Positions 19,201 to 28,444 of a stretch of 64,000 nucleotides of DNA are shown here, piece after piece; positions within the stretch are counted from its first letter, which is position 1; every line of letters begins with the position of its first letter. The translations under genes were made by a program, and so were the position numbers. The stretch covers positions 96,447-160,446 of the forward strand of contig LBON01000002.1 in the NCBI GenBank assembly GCA_000989525.1, read 5' to 3'. The notes under the pieces are model-generated. The model ran no database searches, was not told where the DNA came from, and saw only the letters and a program-made list of their open reading frames with translations. This DNA comes from a candidate division TM6 bacterium GW2011_GWF2_32_72 (GTDB lineage: Bacteria; Babelota; Babeliae; Babelales; GWF2-32-72).

Positions 19201-19791
19201 TTAAAGCTTACCAATCTTTTTTGCCCGCCTACTATCTTTTTTAGAAAGTTTATAAGCCTTACTTTGCCTTTTTTTAGGCAAAAACACAAGATCTTCCGAT
19301 TTTGTCTCAACCGACTTACTAGCATTTTGCATTAATTGATCCAGTTCTTGAGAAGATGTTTGAGTAGTCCTAAATATTTCTGTTTTATTTCTTGATACAT
19401 TTTCTAAATCAAAGGTCCTACCAAACTCTTTAAATCGATCATAAAACTCCAAAGCAGACACCCACTCACAACCACATTGCTCTGCTATAGATGTTATTTC
19501 TCGATCCGAAGAAATAAGCAAAATATCTTTTTCTTTATTTTCTCTCAAATACCGTTTTATAAAATCGTCGGCTGTTTCACGATACCCAGAATAAACGACA
19601 GAAACTTTATTAATTGTTTCCTTGAAATTCATATCATAAGGACCGCCATCAAAAACCAATACCACCTTATGCCCTTTTACTTTTGCATAATTTCCAAGTT
19701 TATAAATGAAATCGCTTCTCATTCGATCATCCACAAAAGTTGGTACAAACGCCTGCTTTAAAACATTATATCCATCGATAACTAAAATCAT
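19201..19791 (-). CDS. NYN (PIN-like) domain protein of the YacP type
   Basis: A 196-residue protein. Residues 1-125 form a NYN domain with the acidic catalytic positions in ILVIDGYNVL (D), VVLVFDGG (D), ETADDFIKRYL (DD) and LLISSDREI (D). This matches YacP/Rae1-type ribosome-associated or tRNA-directed endoribonucleases; the C-terminal 60 residues are basic and low-complexity (KKRQSKAYKLSKKDSRRAKK), possibly RNA-binding. The exact RNA target is unknown. Upstream of tsaE in the same direction. Confidence 0.85.
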   Translation of the reverse strand: MILVIDGYNVLKQAFVPTFVDDRMRSDFIYKLGNYAKVKGHKVVLVFDGGPYDMNFKETINKVSVVYSGYRETADDFIKRYLRENKEKDILLISSDREITSIAEQCGCEWVSALEFYDRFKEFGRTFDLENVSRNKTEIFRTTQTSSQELDQLMQNASKSVETKSEDLVFLPKKRQSKAYKLSKKDSRRAKKIGKL

Positions 19792-19840
19792 TTATACTCT
19801 CCAAAAGTAATCATTTAAAACATAATTGCGTCATTTTTAT

Positions 19841-19851
19841 TGCAATATAAT
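19841..19851 (+). promoter_or_regulatory. Possible -10 element for atpG
   Basis: TATAAT stands about 50 bases upstream of the atpG ATG. No well-spaced -35 was found (a TTGCGT lies only 14 bases upstream), so this is a weak call. Confidence 0.3.
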
Positions 19852-19903
19852 CAACTTCAAAATAAAGTTATAGAAATGTTTTTAAAAATGTAAGGGTTTA
19901 AAT

Positions 19904-20758
19904 ATGGCACAACTTATTCAAATGCGCCAACGCATAAAAGCCGTTCAAACAATCAAAAAAGTAACACATGCTATGCGTTTGATCTCCATGTCAAGTCACG
20001 CAAAACTAAGAAACAAGCGCACATTTATAGAAAAATATAAAGAAGAATTAACACTTTTACTCAGCAAAATAAAAACAGAAACACCCGACTGGCAAAATAA
20101 AATATTATTTCCAAACAATGCCACAGATAGAAATTTAGCTATTTTTGTTGGCTCACAAAAAGGCCTTTGCGGGAATTTTAATCTCAGCGCCTTTGCATTT
20201 TTTGCAAAAGAAATTCATAACAACCCAACAAAAAATTTAGAAATAATTAGTATCGGAAAAAATGCATTTAATTTAATTCAACATGAACATGGCAAACTAA
20301 TCAAAAGTTATAACCAATTCACTGCCAACAACTTAGAAAACATAGCTAATGAAATCGCAAACTTAATTTGGAATCAAGAAATTTCATATAACTCAGTAAC
20401 AGTTTATAGCAACACACCCATAACCTTCTTTGCTCAAAAACCAATTAGCAATAAACTAATCCCTTTTGATTCCCAAGAATGGGGTGTAGAAAAAACACAA
20501 CAACAAGAAGATTATATTTGGATGGAGACAAAAGAAGATCTTTTAAACGATCTTGGCTTCAAATGTTTAAAAATAAACCTTCAGCTCTTATTTTTTAAGT
20601 CTCTTTTAGCAGAACAGGCCGCCCGGTTCATCTCCATGGATGGTGCCACAAGAAATGCAAACAAGCTTCTAGATACAATGCAACTTCAGTACAATAAGTT
20701 ACGACAAACAAAGATTACAAAAGAATTAGCCGAACTAACCGGCGGATTTATTCGATAA
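19904..20758 (+). CDS. atpG: ATP synthase gamma chain
   Basis: A 284-residue protein matching the central rotor stalk of F1-ATPase. The N-terminal helix MRQRIKAVQTIKKVTHAMRLISMSS (first part) and the C-terminal helix with EQAARFISMDGATRNANKLL and ITKELAELTGGF are characteristic; KGLCGNFN lies in the Rossmann-like middle domain. It stands alone here, with no other atp gene on either side and its own terminator, unlike the usual atpBEFHAGDC operon. Function in a complex requires the other subunits elsewhere in the genome. Confidence 0.93.
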   Translation: MAQLIQMRQRIKAVQTIKKVTHAMRLISMSSHAKLRNKRTFIEKYKEELTLLLSKIKTETPDWQNKILFPNNATDRNLAIFVGSQKGLCGNFNLSAFAFFAKEIHNNPTKNLEIISIGKNAFNLIQHEHGKLIKSYNQFTANNLENIANEIANLIWNQEISYNSVTVYSNTPITFFAQKPISNKLIPFDSQEWGVEKTQQQEDYIWMETKEDLLNDLGFKCLKINLQLLFFKSLLAEQAARFISMDGATRNANKLLDTMQLQYNKLRQTKITKELAELTGGFIR

Positions 20759-20794
20759 CTCCTGAAAGTTCATTCGGAAAACATAAAGTGAAAA

Positions 20795-20826
20795 AATATT
20801 AGGGCCGCGATTTGCGGCCCTTTTTT
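20795..20826. terminator. Bidirectional terminator between atpG and murA
   Basis: A perfect GGGCCGC/GCGGCCC stem with loop GATTT, flanked by A-rich and T6 sequence, lies between two convergent genes. Confidence 0.9.
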
Positions 20827-20836
20827 ATTTTATGTT

Positions 20837-22114
20837 TTATAACTCTTTCAAAACAACTTTTGCACCAAGCGATTGCAGTTTTTCTTCAAGGCCATCATAC
20901 CCCCTCTTCCAATGATGAACCCCGGACATTTGAGTTTTACCTTGAGCCGCCAAACCGGCAATAACTAATGCCGCCGAAGCGCGAATATCCGTTGCAATCA
21001 CATTTGCACCGTAAAGTTGATCGACTCCGGTGATGTAAGCCTTGTCGCCCTCTAATTTGATTTGAGCTCCCATTTTTTGAAGTTCTCGAACATGAAGTAA
21101 TCTATTTTCAAAAACTGTTTCGTGAACAACGCTTGTGCTTCCTTTGGCCAAACAAAGAGCTGCCATCAAAGGTGCCTGAAGATCTGTTGGAAAACCTGGA
21201 TAAGGAGCTGTTTTAAAACTAACACCACGCGGGTTTTTACACGCGGTTAATTTTATTCCTTTTCCATCCTTGCCAATTTCAATTTTGTGTCCCATTTCTT
21301 CAAGCTTCATCAAAAAAATTTCCATGTAATCAGCTGGTGCTTCTGGAATAAAAATTTCCCCACCAGTTATTGCTGCGGCAACTAAAAGAGATCCCGCTTC
21401 AAGCCGGTCTAACAAAACTGAATGCTCAACGGGCTGCAAACTTGCAACACCTGTTATTTCTATTGTTGCAGGCGGCAAAATGTTTATTTTAGCACCCATT
21501 TTACGCAAAACTTCAATTAAATCTAAAACTTCTGGCTCCAAAGCAGCGTTAACTATTCGAGTAACACCCTCTGTTAAAGTTGCGGCCATCATTAAATTTT
21601 CTGTCGCACCAACACTTGGATAATCTAAAATTAATTTGGTGGGCAAAAGCTTTTTACAAAAACCTTTAACAACACCTTTAGAGTCATCAAAAACAACACC
21701 CATTTTTTCAAAGTTTTTTAGATGATAATCTATTGGACGAGTTCCTATTAAACAACCTCCTGGCAAGGCCACGTCTGCTTTTCCAAAACGTGCTAGCAAT
21801 GGTCCCATAACCAAAACTGATGCTCGCATTTTACCCATAATATCTGAGGTAATAGAAAAATTGTTCACACCATTTGTATCCATTGTTAATTCACATTTTA
21901 CTGGATCAAAAACAACTTCTGCCCCCAATTCCTCACAAAGCTGAATCATTTGAAACACATCAGCAGAAGCCGGCACGCGATTTAATTTTGATTTTCCTTT
22001 AGCCAACAAAAGTGATGCCATAATAACCAATACAGCGTTTTTTGCACCAGAAAGCTCAACTTCGCCTTGTAATTTTGGCGAACATTCAACCTCTATCAAC
22101 ATATTTTCCAACAT
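20837..22114 (-). CDS. murA: UDP-N-acetylglucosamine 1-carboxyvinyltransferase
   Basis: A 425-residue cytosolic enzyme adding enolpyruvate to UDP-GlcNAc, the first committed step of peptidoglycan synthesis. LSGAKNAVLVIMASLLLAKG and the active-site loop LPGGCLIGTRPIDYHLKNF are present; the catalytic cysteine is retained, predicting fosfomycin sensitivity in the enzyme. PTDLQAPLMA and DIRASAALVIAGLAAQG also match. I placed the start at MLENML rather than the in-frame TTG 18 codons earlier because family members begin here. Length is normal. Confidence 0.96.
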   Translation of the reverse strand: MLENMLIEVECSPKLQGEVELSGAKNAVLVIMASLLLAKGKSKLNRVPASADVFQMIQLCEELGAEVVFDPVKCELTMDTNGVNNFSITSDIMGKMRASVLVMGPLLARFGKADVALPGGCLIGTRPIDYHLKNFEKMGVVFDDSKGVVKGFCKKLLPTKLILDYPSVGATENLMMAATLTEGVTRIVNAALEPEVLDLIEVLRKMGAKINILPPATIEITGVASLQPVEHSVLLDRLEAGSLLVAAAITGGEIFIPEAPADYMEIFLMKLEEMGHKIEIGKDGKGIKLTACKNPRGVSFKTAPYPGFPTDLQAPLMAALCLAKGSTSVVHETVFENRLLHVRELQKMGAQIKLEGDKAYITGVDQLYGANVIATDIRASAALVIAGLAAQGKTQMSGVHHWKRGYDGLEEKLQSLGAKVVLKEL

Positions 22115-22482
22115 AATTACTTTAACCTTTCGATAGACAAAATAAAATTTCCTGATGCGCAAATACACTCAAACAATAAATTTTAATGAAAAGTTTTAGA
22201 TAGAATTAACATCTAATTTACAATAAACAAAAAATATAAAAAACTTAAACCTCAACAAGAATAAAAACAAACAGCTCAAAAGATATCATAATCACAAAAG
22301 AAGACAATAAAAAAGCCCGGATTTTCCGAGCTTAAATTTATTTTTTTAAATAGATTAACTACTCAAAGCATTTTCTAAATATTTTTTCTTAATTCGAGCA
22401 GAAATCCCAATCAATTTTGCATATGGCATAGAATCCATCACGCTCGTGTTTTTTTTAACCCCTTTAATCTTGTAAATTTAAA
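22115..22482 (-). other. Intergenic region with a possible 27-aa reading frame
   Basis: Mostly A/T-rich filler. On the minus strand, ATG at 22438 opens a 27-codon frame ending in TAA at 22355, reading MDSMPYAKLIGISARI and ending in YLENALSS, with AAAGGGG 20 or so bases upstream and a terminator 10 bases after its stop. The composition looks protein-like, so it may be a small peptide or the tail of a lost gene. No family is recognised. Confidence 0.3.
22309..22345 (-). terminator. Terminator downstream of the M48-like protease gene
   Basis: The minus-sense stem AAGC-(T)-CGGA/TCCG-(G)-GCTT with a three-base loop is followed by TTTTTTATT. It closes the transcript of the secreted protease and the small frame after it. 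Confidence 0.7.
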
Positions 22483-23259
22483 TTAATTTTTTTCCAAATA
22501 TTGCAAATATTTTAAACGTAAATTCACAGGTGGGTGCGATCCACAATCGAGCAAATCAATTAAAATATTTTCATTATCACGTTTTATCAAATATTTCATA
22601 AAAAGAACGCCCCCCCTTGCAAGCCCCAACTCTTTACATGCAAAATAATCGGCCAAAAATTCTCTATACATAGAAGATCGCGAGCCAACCAAACCAAATA
22701 AAGAGACTAATGCTCCTAGAAAGGAAACTGCGCAAGCGGATTTGATCAATTTAGGTTTATAAACATTTGACTTAGAAGGGTCTTTATATAACGCAAAAAC
22801 AGATAATAACGTAACCGAAGAAAAACCCCCAAAAGCAATCAAACTCTTTTTAAATAACAACGATGCCTTTGATTTATCATGAAAAGTCTCTTTAATATGC
22901 CCACACTCATGGCCTAAAATAAAACGAGCTATTTGTTTTTCATCTGTTTCTTCAGATTGAATTAACAATTTTATAACACAATCATTCAAAAAAATAACTC
23001 TACGGCAATCTGGCTGCATACCACCATTCATAGTATCCGGATCACCTTCCTTAGAAGGCTGGTAATATACCTTGATTTCTTGGGCGTTTGGAATTTTTAA
23101 CTTGGTTAAATAATTTTGAGCCAACTCCTGAACTGATTTAGGGGCTTCTTTATAAATAGGAACACCTAATTTAAGCATTAAACATGTTATAGAAGTGGCG
23201 TCAACATATAAAAAACATGACAACAAACCAAAAAAGAACAAAACATATTTTTTTTTCAT
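22483..23259 (-). CDS. Secreted M48-like zinc metalloprotease
   Basis: A 258-residue protein with a signal peptide (residues 1-21, YVLFFFGLLSCFLYVDA). The zinc-binding HExxH is seen as GHECGHIKE at about residue 128-136, and the third ligand glutamate probably lies in the downstream REFLADYFACKELG motif, as in M48 peptidases. Two hydrophobic segments (about 152-168 and 182-198) lie between them, so the protein may be membrane-tethered as HtpX and Oma1-type enzymes are. It ends GSHPPVNLRLKYL, the conserved 'HPP-x-x-R' M48 tail. Likely a periplasmic or envelope quality-control protease; the substrate is unknown. Confidence 0.85.
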   Translation of the reverse strand: MKKKYVLFFFGLLSCFLYVDATSITCLMLKLGVPIYKEAPKSVQELAQNYLTKLKIPNAQEIKVYYQPSKEGDPDTMNGGMQPDCRRVIFLNDCVIKLLIQSEETDEKQIARFILGHECGHIKETFHDKSKASLLFKKSLIAFGGFSSVTLLSVFALYKDPSKSNVYKPKLIKSACAVSFLGALVSLFGLVGSRSSMYREFLADYFACKELGLARGGVLFMKYLIKRDNENILIDLLDCGSHPPVNLRLKYLQYLEKN

Positions 23260-23369
23260 AAACCCTCGGGGAATAAGGTTTTTTCAAATTTAACACGATA
23301 AATTATAACAAACCACCCAAATATATCAACCAGAACTTTAAGTTGTGTTCAAAAATAGCACATTGATGA

Positions 23370-23398
23370 TTGCAAAAAAAAACAGGCTCAATTATAGT
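23370..23398 (+). promoter_or_regulatory. Promoter upstream of tdk
   Basis: TTGCAA and TATAGT are separated by 17 bases and lie about 50 bases before the tdk GTG. There is no plus-strand gene upstream within 2.5 kb, so a promoter is expected here. Confidence 0.5.
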
Positions 23399-23449
23399 CT
23401 TAAATTCTGTTAAATTAACCGTTTTAACCAAACCAAAAGGGGTTTCACT

Positions 23450-24073
23450 GTGTTTCTCAAGAAAAACAAACCAAAAGGATCTTTAGAAGTTATTTGTGGA
23501 TCCATGTTTTCAGGAAAATCCGAAGAGCTTATCAGAAGGCTCAAAAGATCTCAAATTGCCAAACAAAACACTCTTGCATTCAAGCATAACCTTGATGACC
23601 GTAAAACAATTGAGTATGTAATTTCACACAGTGGAAACAAAATAAAAGCCTTTGCAGTAGATACTGTAAAATTAATATTAGATTTAACACCTCCAGAAAT
23701 AGAAGTTATTGGAATAGATGAAGTTCAATTTTTTTCAATGGACATAATTCCTGTAGTACTAAAGTTAGTTTCCATGGGCAAAAAAGTTATTATTGCAGGA
23801 TTAGATCTAGATTTTCGCGGAATACCTTTTGGGCCAATCCCAGCTTTATTGGCCATAGCCGATAAAATAACTAAATTAAATGCCATTTGCGTAAGATGTG
23901 GCGCCGAAGCCCAACACACCCAAAGACTTATCGACGGTATTCCCGCAAAGTTTCATGATCCTATAGTCCTAGTCGGAGCGGAAGAGTGTTACGAAGCAAG
24001 GTGCAGAAACTGCTATTCAATCGATATACACGACTTTATTGAGAAATATGAGCAAAAACAAAACTCAATTTAA
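23450..24073 (+). CDS. tdk: Thymidine kinase
   Basis: A 207-residue salvage enzyme making dTMP from thymidine and ATP. Walker A is GSMFSGKSEELIRRL; Walker B lies in VIGIDEVQFF; the lasso region GLDLDFRGIPFGPIPALLA and two zinc-binding cysteine pairs (CVRC and CRNC) are all present. It starts at GTG, supported by AAAAGGGG seven bases upstream. It overlaps radA. Thymidine salvage fits a host-dependent lifestyle but is common. Confidence 0.95.
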   Translation: MFLKKNKPKGSLEVICGSMFSGKSEELIRRLKRSQIAKQNTLAFKHNLDDRKTIEYVISHSGNKIKAFAVDTVKLILDLTPPEIEVIGIDEVQFFSMDIIPVVLKLVSMGKKVIIAGLDLDFRGIPFGPIPALLAIADKITKLNAICVRCGAEAQHTQRLIDGIPAKFHDPIVLVGAEECYEARCRNCYSIDIHDFIEKYEQKQNSI

Positions 24074-25412
24074 ATGCACGAATTGCGATTATAAGGTTTT
24101 TAAATGGCAGGGATGCTGTCCTGGATGCAAAGAATGGAACAGTTTCTTTGAAGAAACCATAACATCGTCTATTGGCCCTTTAAAATCAGGATCTCTTTCT
24201 ACAAGACTTGAGGTTGCAAAATTAATTCGCCTACAAGATGTTTCTGATGAACTACATCAACGAATGACTTGTGAAATTTATGAATGGGACAGGGTCCTTG
24301 GTGGGGGAATCGTTCCCGGATCATTTTTAGTTTTAACAGGCGACCCAGGAATTGGTAAATCTACCCTCCTTTTGCAAGTTTGCAAAAACCTTGGTAAAAA
24401 ATACAAAATTTTTTACTTCTCTTCTGAAGAATCTTTAGAACAAGTCAAACAAAGAACCCGACGTCTAAATTTTAACAACAATGAAGATATCTTTTTTTCA
24501 GATACATCGAACATTGAATCAATTCTTTATACCTGCAAAGAAAAAAAACCAGAAATTGTAGTTATTGATTCAATTCAAAACTGTTATTTTGAAAATTCAC
24601 AATCTATTCCCGGAAGCATCGCTCAACTGCGTGAAAGTGCCTTTAATTTAATGAGACTTGCTAAAGAAAATAACATAGCAATTATTTTAACAGGCCATAT
24701 AACTAAAGAAGGTCACATCGCTGGACCAAAAACCTTAGAGCATATGGTTGATGGTGTTTTTTACCTTCAAGGAGAAGATCGCTGGCAAACAAGGGTACTG
24801 CGTTCAGTCAAAAATAGATTTGGCGCAATTGATGAACTAGGTTTTTTTGAAATGGATGTTAATGGTCTTAATGAAATTAAAAACATCAATGAACAACTTT
24901 TAAAAGAAATGACCAGCAGCCCTGGATCCGCACTTATCAGTTGCATTGAAGGCTCTCGTCCAATTTTATTAGAAACTCAAGCCTTAGTTGTGCCCTCCAA
25001 ACTAGCAATGCCTCAGCGAGTAGTCACCGGAATTGATCCAAAACGAGTAATTTTAATTGCCGCAATTTTAGAAAAATACCTTCACATAAAACTCAGCGCT
25101 CATGACATTTTTTTTAAAATCAGCGGTGGAATAAAAATTAAGGAAAGTTCCGCGGATTTAGGAATAGCTCTTTCGCTTCTTTCAAGTTATTTTCAAAAGC
25201 CAATTCCTCCAAAATCACTCGCTCTCGGCGAACTTAGTCTGACTGGTCAAATAAAGTCTGTAAATCAAGTTAGTTTACATGTGAATGAATCCGCTAAATT
25301 CGGCATAGAAAATCTATATGTTTCAGCAAACCAACAAATAAATAAGAATTCCGGAAAAGTAAAACTATTTAAAAATGTTTATGAACTATTAAGCCTATTT
25401 CCTGAGGATTAA
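24048..25412 (+). CDS. radA: DNA repair protein RadA
   Basis: A 454-residue RecA-like branch-migration helicase for recombinational repair. Order: N-terminal C4 zinc finger (CTNCDYKVFKWQGCCPGC), Walker A GDPGIGKSTLL at about residue 100, Walker B IVVIDSIQ, the RadA signature VKNRFGAIDELGFFEM, and a C-terminal Lon-protease-like domain (IKIKESSADLGIALSLLSSY). The ATG start (MSKNKTQFKC) was preferred to an in-frame TTG nine bases earlier. It overlaps tdk by 26 bases. Its stop overlaps tail-to-tail with the ankyrin gene, with no terminator between. Confidence 0.96.
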   Translation: MSKNKTQFKCTNCDYKVFKWQGCCPGCKEWNSFFEETITSSIGPLKSGSLSTRLEVAKLIRLQDVSDELHQRMTCEIYEWDRVLGGGIVPGSFLVLTGDPGIGKSTLLLQVCKNLGKKYKIFYFSSEESLEQVKQRTRRLNFNNNEDIFFSDTSNIESILYTCKEKKPEIVVIDSIQNCYFENSQSIPGSIAQLRESAFNLMRLAKENNIAIILTGHITKEGHIAGPKTLEHMVDGVFYLQGEDRWQTRVLRSVKNRFGAIDELGFFEMDVNGLNEIKNINEQLLKEMTSSPGSALISCIEGSRPILLETQALVVPSKLAMPQRVVTGIDPKRVILIAAILEKYLHIKLSAHDIFFKISGGIKIKESSADLGIALSLLSSYFQKPIPPKSLALGELSLTGQIKSVNQVSLHVNESAKFGIENLYVSANQQINKNSGKVKLFKNVYELLSLFPED

Positions 25413-27115
25413 GAACCCAATTGTTTTTTTAACAAAACAAGTTGCACTTTTAATTTATCTAATACATCTCTTAATCGCATTATTGTTAAATCTTCTGTTT
25501 GAACTTCAGTCTCTTTTCCAACCAATTTAACTTGAACATCAACATCCTTACCTTGAGGTTTTACACCAACTTCAAGTTCATGTTTTTTCACTACATTAGT
25601 TTGAGTCTGCATATCAACAATAGATTTTTTTGCAGTTTGAGTTCCTTGTTCTTGCTGCAAAACAATCAAACTTTCACCTGTTGCTGATGTTTTTTGTTCT
25701 TTAACATCTGTTTGTGTACCCTTTTCCAATCCTACACGTTGAGCCTGCGTTCCAGCCTCAGCTGTTTGCGCAAAAGGTTTATAATTTGTAGCTTCCAACA
25801 ATAATTGCATATACAAAAGCTTAGTCGCAGAAGCCGCTTTAGCTATTTTTTCTGGTTTAGATTCAGCCATTTCTAAATAATTTTTTGTCGAAATAAAATT
25901 CATTGCATAACTCTGCGGATTTTGAATTATTTTATCCAACACTACAATATTATCTTTTGGATTATCTTCAAACTTAACAATTAATTTAAATGACTTTTGA
26001 CCCGCCAAATCAGCCAAATTTCGGCCCTTTAAAAAATACATCAACAAAATGTGTGGAAAAGGAGTTAAACCCAATTGATTTTTTGTGTTGAAAATTTTTC
26101 GCGCAAAAGAACCCGAACTTTCAGCAACATGCTCTTCCTGAAAAACATCTAATATAAAGCCATAAAGGTTATTTAATTCATCCGGATTCATACTCATGTA
26201 AGCGTAATGCAAAAGATTATTACCTCGTTTATCCTGTAAATTAAGATCAAAACCTAACTTTAAAAGCTGCTTAAGGCGATCCGCTACACCACTTCTAGAA
26301 AGCACCGCAAAATGCACTAATCCAAAACCATCATTGTCAATCAATTCTTTTTTGGACATATCTTTAATTAAAAGCTTTAATGCATCTAAATTATTAATAA
26401 AATCACCCGATCTTGCAAAAATATGTGCCGGCAAACGACCTTCTTTATCCCGTAATTTAATATCACCCCCTTTTTGGATTAATAAGAAAATTACGTTTTT
26501 TGCATCTTTATTTTCTGCGGAATAATGCAAAGCTGTTTTACCATTTAAATCAATATCATTAACAACTGCATCTATGAACAATTCAACTATTTTTGCAGAA
26601 CGATTTCGTGCCGCTATATGTAAAGGCGTTCTTCCCTGGACATCTTTGATGGAAAATAAATTAATTCCCTTAATTTGTGCTTGTTGCAATAAATATTTAG
26701 ATATTTCCAAAATTAACTTATCCGTAACATCTTCTTTTTGTAATTCCGTTTTTTTTGCACATTGAGCTTCTAAGAAAGCACAGGCATGAGTAGGATTTAT
26801 AGCCAGTAATTTATGTAAAGCTGTTTGCCCACCATCATCCAAACTATCCAATTTTGCACCATTTTTAAGAAGCAGTTCGATGGTTGATTTTTGTAAATTT
26901 GTAACAGCCTGATGTAATGGTTTTGCCCCACCAACTAAAGAAGCTTCAATATTCGCACCTTTTTTTAACAAATTCTGAACTTCCTTATTTTTTCCCAATC
27001 CAGCTGCTTCAAATAATTTTTTATCTAAATCCTCTTTTTTAATAACACTAGAACTTGCAGACAACTCTGTAAAAAAAACACTTATCAAAAATAACCCGAG
27101 TACAAATCGCTTCAT
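25409..27115 (-). CDS. Secreted ankyrin-repeat protein with TQT motifs and a C-terminal coiled coil
   Basis: A 568-residue protein. The ATG at MKRFVLGLFLIS was chosen because AAGGAG precedes it; a signal peptide covers about residues 1-22. About eight ankyrin repeats follow (for example GGQTALHKLL, QGRTPLHIAAR, NGKTALHYSAEN, EGRLPAHIFARS). The tail has a low-complexity linker with GTQTD (near residue 467), GTQTA (near 492), TQTN (near 504) and EVQTED (near 538), then a leucine-rich coiled coil. TQT clusters next to coiled coils are the pattern of partners of the eukaryotic dynein light chain LC8. A host-directed effector is possible but not shown. Confidence 0.85.
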   Translation of the reverse strand: MKRFVLGLFLISVFFTELSASSSVIKKEDLDKKLFEAAGLGKNKEVQNLLKKGANIEASLVGGAKPLHQAVTNLQKSTIELLLKNGAKLDSLDDGGQTALHKLLAINPTHACAFLEAQCAKKTELQKEDVTDKLILEISKYLLQQAQIKGINLFSIKDVQGRTPLHIAARNRSAKIVELFIDAVVNDIDLNGKTALHYSAENKDAKNVIFLLIQKGGDIKLRDKEGRLPAHIFARSGDFINNLDALKLLIKDMSKKELIDNDGFGLVHFAVLSRSGVADRLKQLLKLGFDLNLQDKRGNNLLHYAYMSMNPDELNNLYGFILDVFQEEHVAESSGSFARKIFNTKNQLGLTPFPHILLMYFLKGRNLADLAGQKSFKLIVKFEDNPKDNIVVLDKIIQNPQSYAMNFISTKNYLEMAESKPEKIAKAASATKLLYMQLLLEATNYKPFAQTAEAGTQAQRVGLEKGTQTDVKEQKTSATGESLIVLQQEQGTQTAKKSIVDMQTQTNVVKKHELEVGVKPQGKDVDVQVKLVGKETEVQTEDLTIMRLRDVLDKLKVQLVLLKKQLGS

Positions 27116-27299
27116 AACCACACTCCTTAAAAAATAAATAAAACTAACAGTAATAAGTTCCATCCTTAAAAATCAAGCTTTTCCAAAAAAGCTCTTTATC
27201 TCAAGTAAAAACATCAAATAAAAAAATATGATTGATTATACATCTACAGAAAAGATATCTTAATATTAAGCTTTAATTTTTTTCACAAAGGGGCGTATA

Positions 27300-28409
27300 A
27301 TGAATCTAAATTTATCAATTCAAAAACAAATCACCTTAATAATTTTACTAGTTAGTTTCTTATGGTTTGAAAAAAATATTTTTTACTCCATAGATGAACA
27401 CCAAATCCCACCTGAAAAAAACTATCCAGAACAAATAAAGATTTTACCAAGTGGAACAAAATATCTTGTTAATCCAAGCCATATAACATCTGATATAAAC
27501 GTTCTAAGCAAAACTAAACAAAAAGAAATACATGCTCTTTTTAACCCAAATTTTGAAACAATCGAATCTGCAAACAATTGGCTAAACGATAATGATATTA
27601 TTTTTGGTGTTGAGCAAAAAAATGAAAGTAAGGCATACCCACAAAAAATAATACAACATCACTATGTGGTAAATGATAACATTAACAAAAAACCGATCAC
27701 ACTTACTTACTCCCCAGCTACAAAAACCATAGTGTTATTCAGTCCAAAAATAGATAATCAAATTCTAGAATTTAATGCCACACTAAAAAATTATAATAAA
27801 GTTTTAATAATTAAAGATACTCTTACAGAAAGCCTATGGACACAAATTGACGGAAAAGCAATAGTTGGAGATTTTTCGGGCAAAACATTAAAAGCCAAAG
27901 CTGTTCAATCCATGCTTTGGAAAGACTGGAAAAGATTACATCCAAATACAAAAGTACTTTCTAAAAATACTGGCTTTAAAATAATGTATGAAAGCACAAA
28001 AGATGAATTTAAATTTCAACCAAATACGCAGCCCAAATTAATCGCTGGCGTTTTTGTAGACGGTGAAAACAAAGCTTATTCGTTAAATCACATCAAAAAA
28101 ACAAAAATTATAAATGATGAAATAAATAAAGAAGCCATCTTGATTGTTCAAGATCCCTCAATAGAACTTAATGAAAAAGAAAATATAAATCCAACTGCAA
28201 TTTTTAAAAGATATGTAGGAAATGGAGAAACTTTAACCTTTAAAATTCAAGATAACACATTAATAGATATTCAAACGGAAACCATATGGAATTTTGAAGG
28301 GAAGGCCGTTGAAGGATTTTACAAAGGAAAACAACTTAAAAAACTGGCCAATAAAAATACAACATGGTCTATATGGAAAAAAGTTTTTCCAAAAACTTTA
28401 TTTTGTTAG
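27300..28409 (+). CDS. DUF3179 domain protein, membrane-anchored or secreted
   Basis: A 369-residue protein with an N-terminal hydrophobic segment (about residues 10-27, ITLIILLVSFLWF). The DUF3179 pattern is clear: NDNDIIFGVEQKNESKAYP, HHYVVNDNINKKPITLTYSP, a repeat-like WTQIDGKAIVGDFSGKTL and WKDWKRLHPNTKVLSKNTG. A second, shorter copy of the last motif appears at the C terminus (WNFEGKAVEGFYKGKQL, WSIWKKVFPKT). Function of the family is unknown. A strong AAAGGGG lies before the ATG. Divergent from the ankyrin gene. Confidence 0.85.
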   Translation: MNLNLSIQKQITLIILLVSFLWFEKNIFYSIDEHQIPPEKNYPEQIKILPSGTKYLVNPSHITSDINVLSKTKQKEIHALFNPNFETIESANNWLNDNDIIFGVEQKNESKAYPQKIIQHHYVVNDNINKKPITLTYSPATKTIVLFSPKIDNQILEFNATLKNYNKVLIIKDTLTESLWTQIDGKAIVGDFSGKTLKAKAVQSMLWKDWKRLHPNTKVLSKNTGFKIMYESTKDEFKFQPNTQPKLIAGVFVDGENKAYSLNHIKKTKIINDEINKEAILIVQDPSIELNEKENINPTAIFKRYVGNGETLTFKIQDNTLIDIQTETIWNFEGKAVEGFYKGKQLKKLANKNTTWSIWKKVFPKTLFC

Positions 28410-28444
28410 TACAAACCAAATACAAAAAACCTAATTTTAACTTA

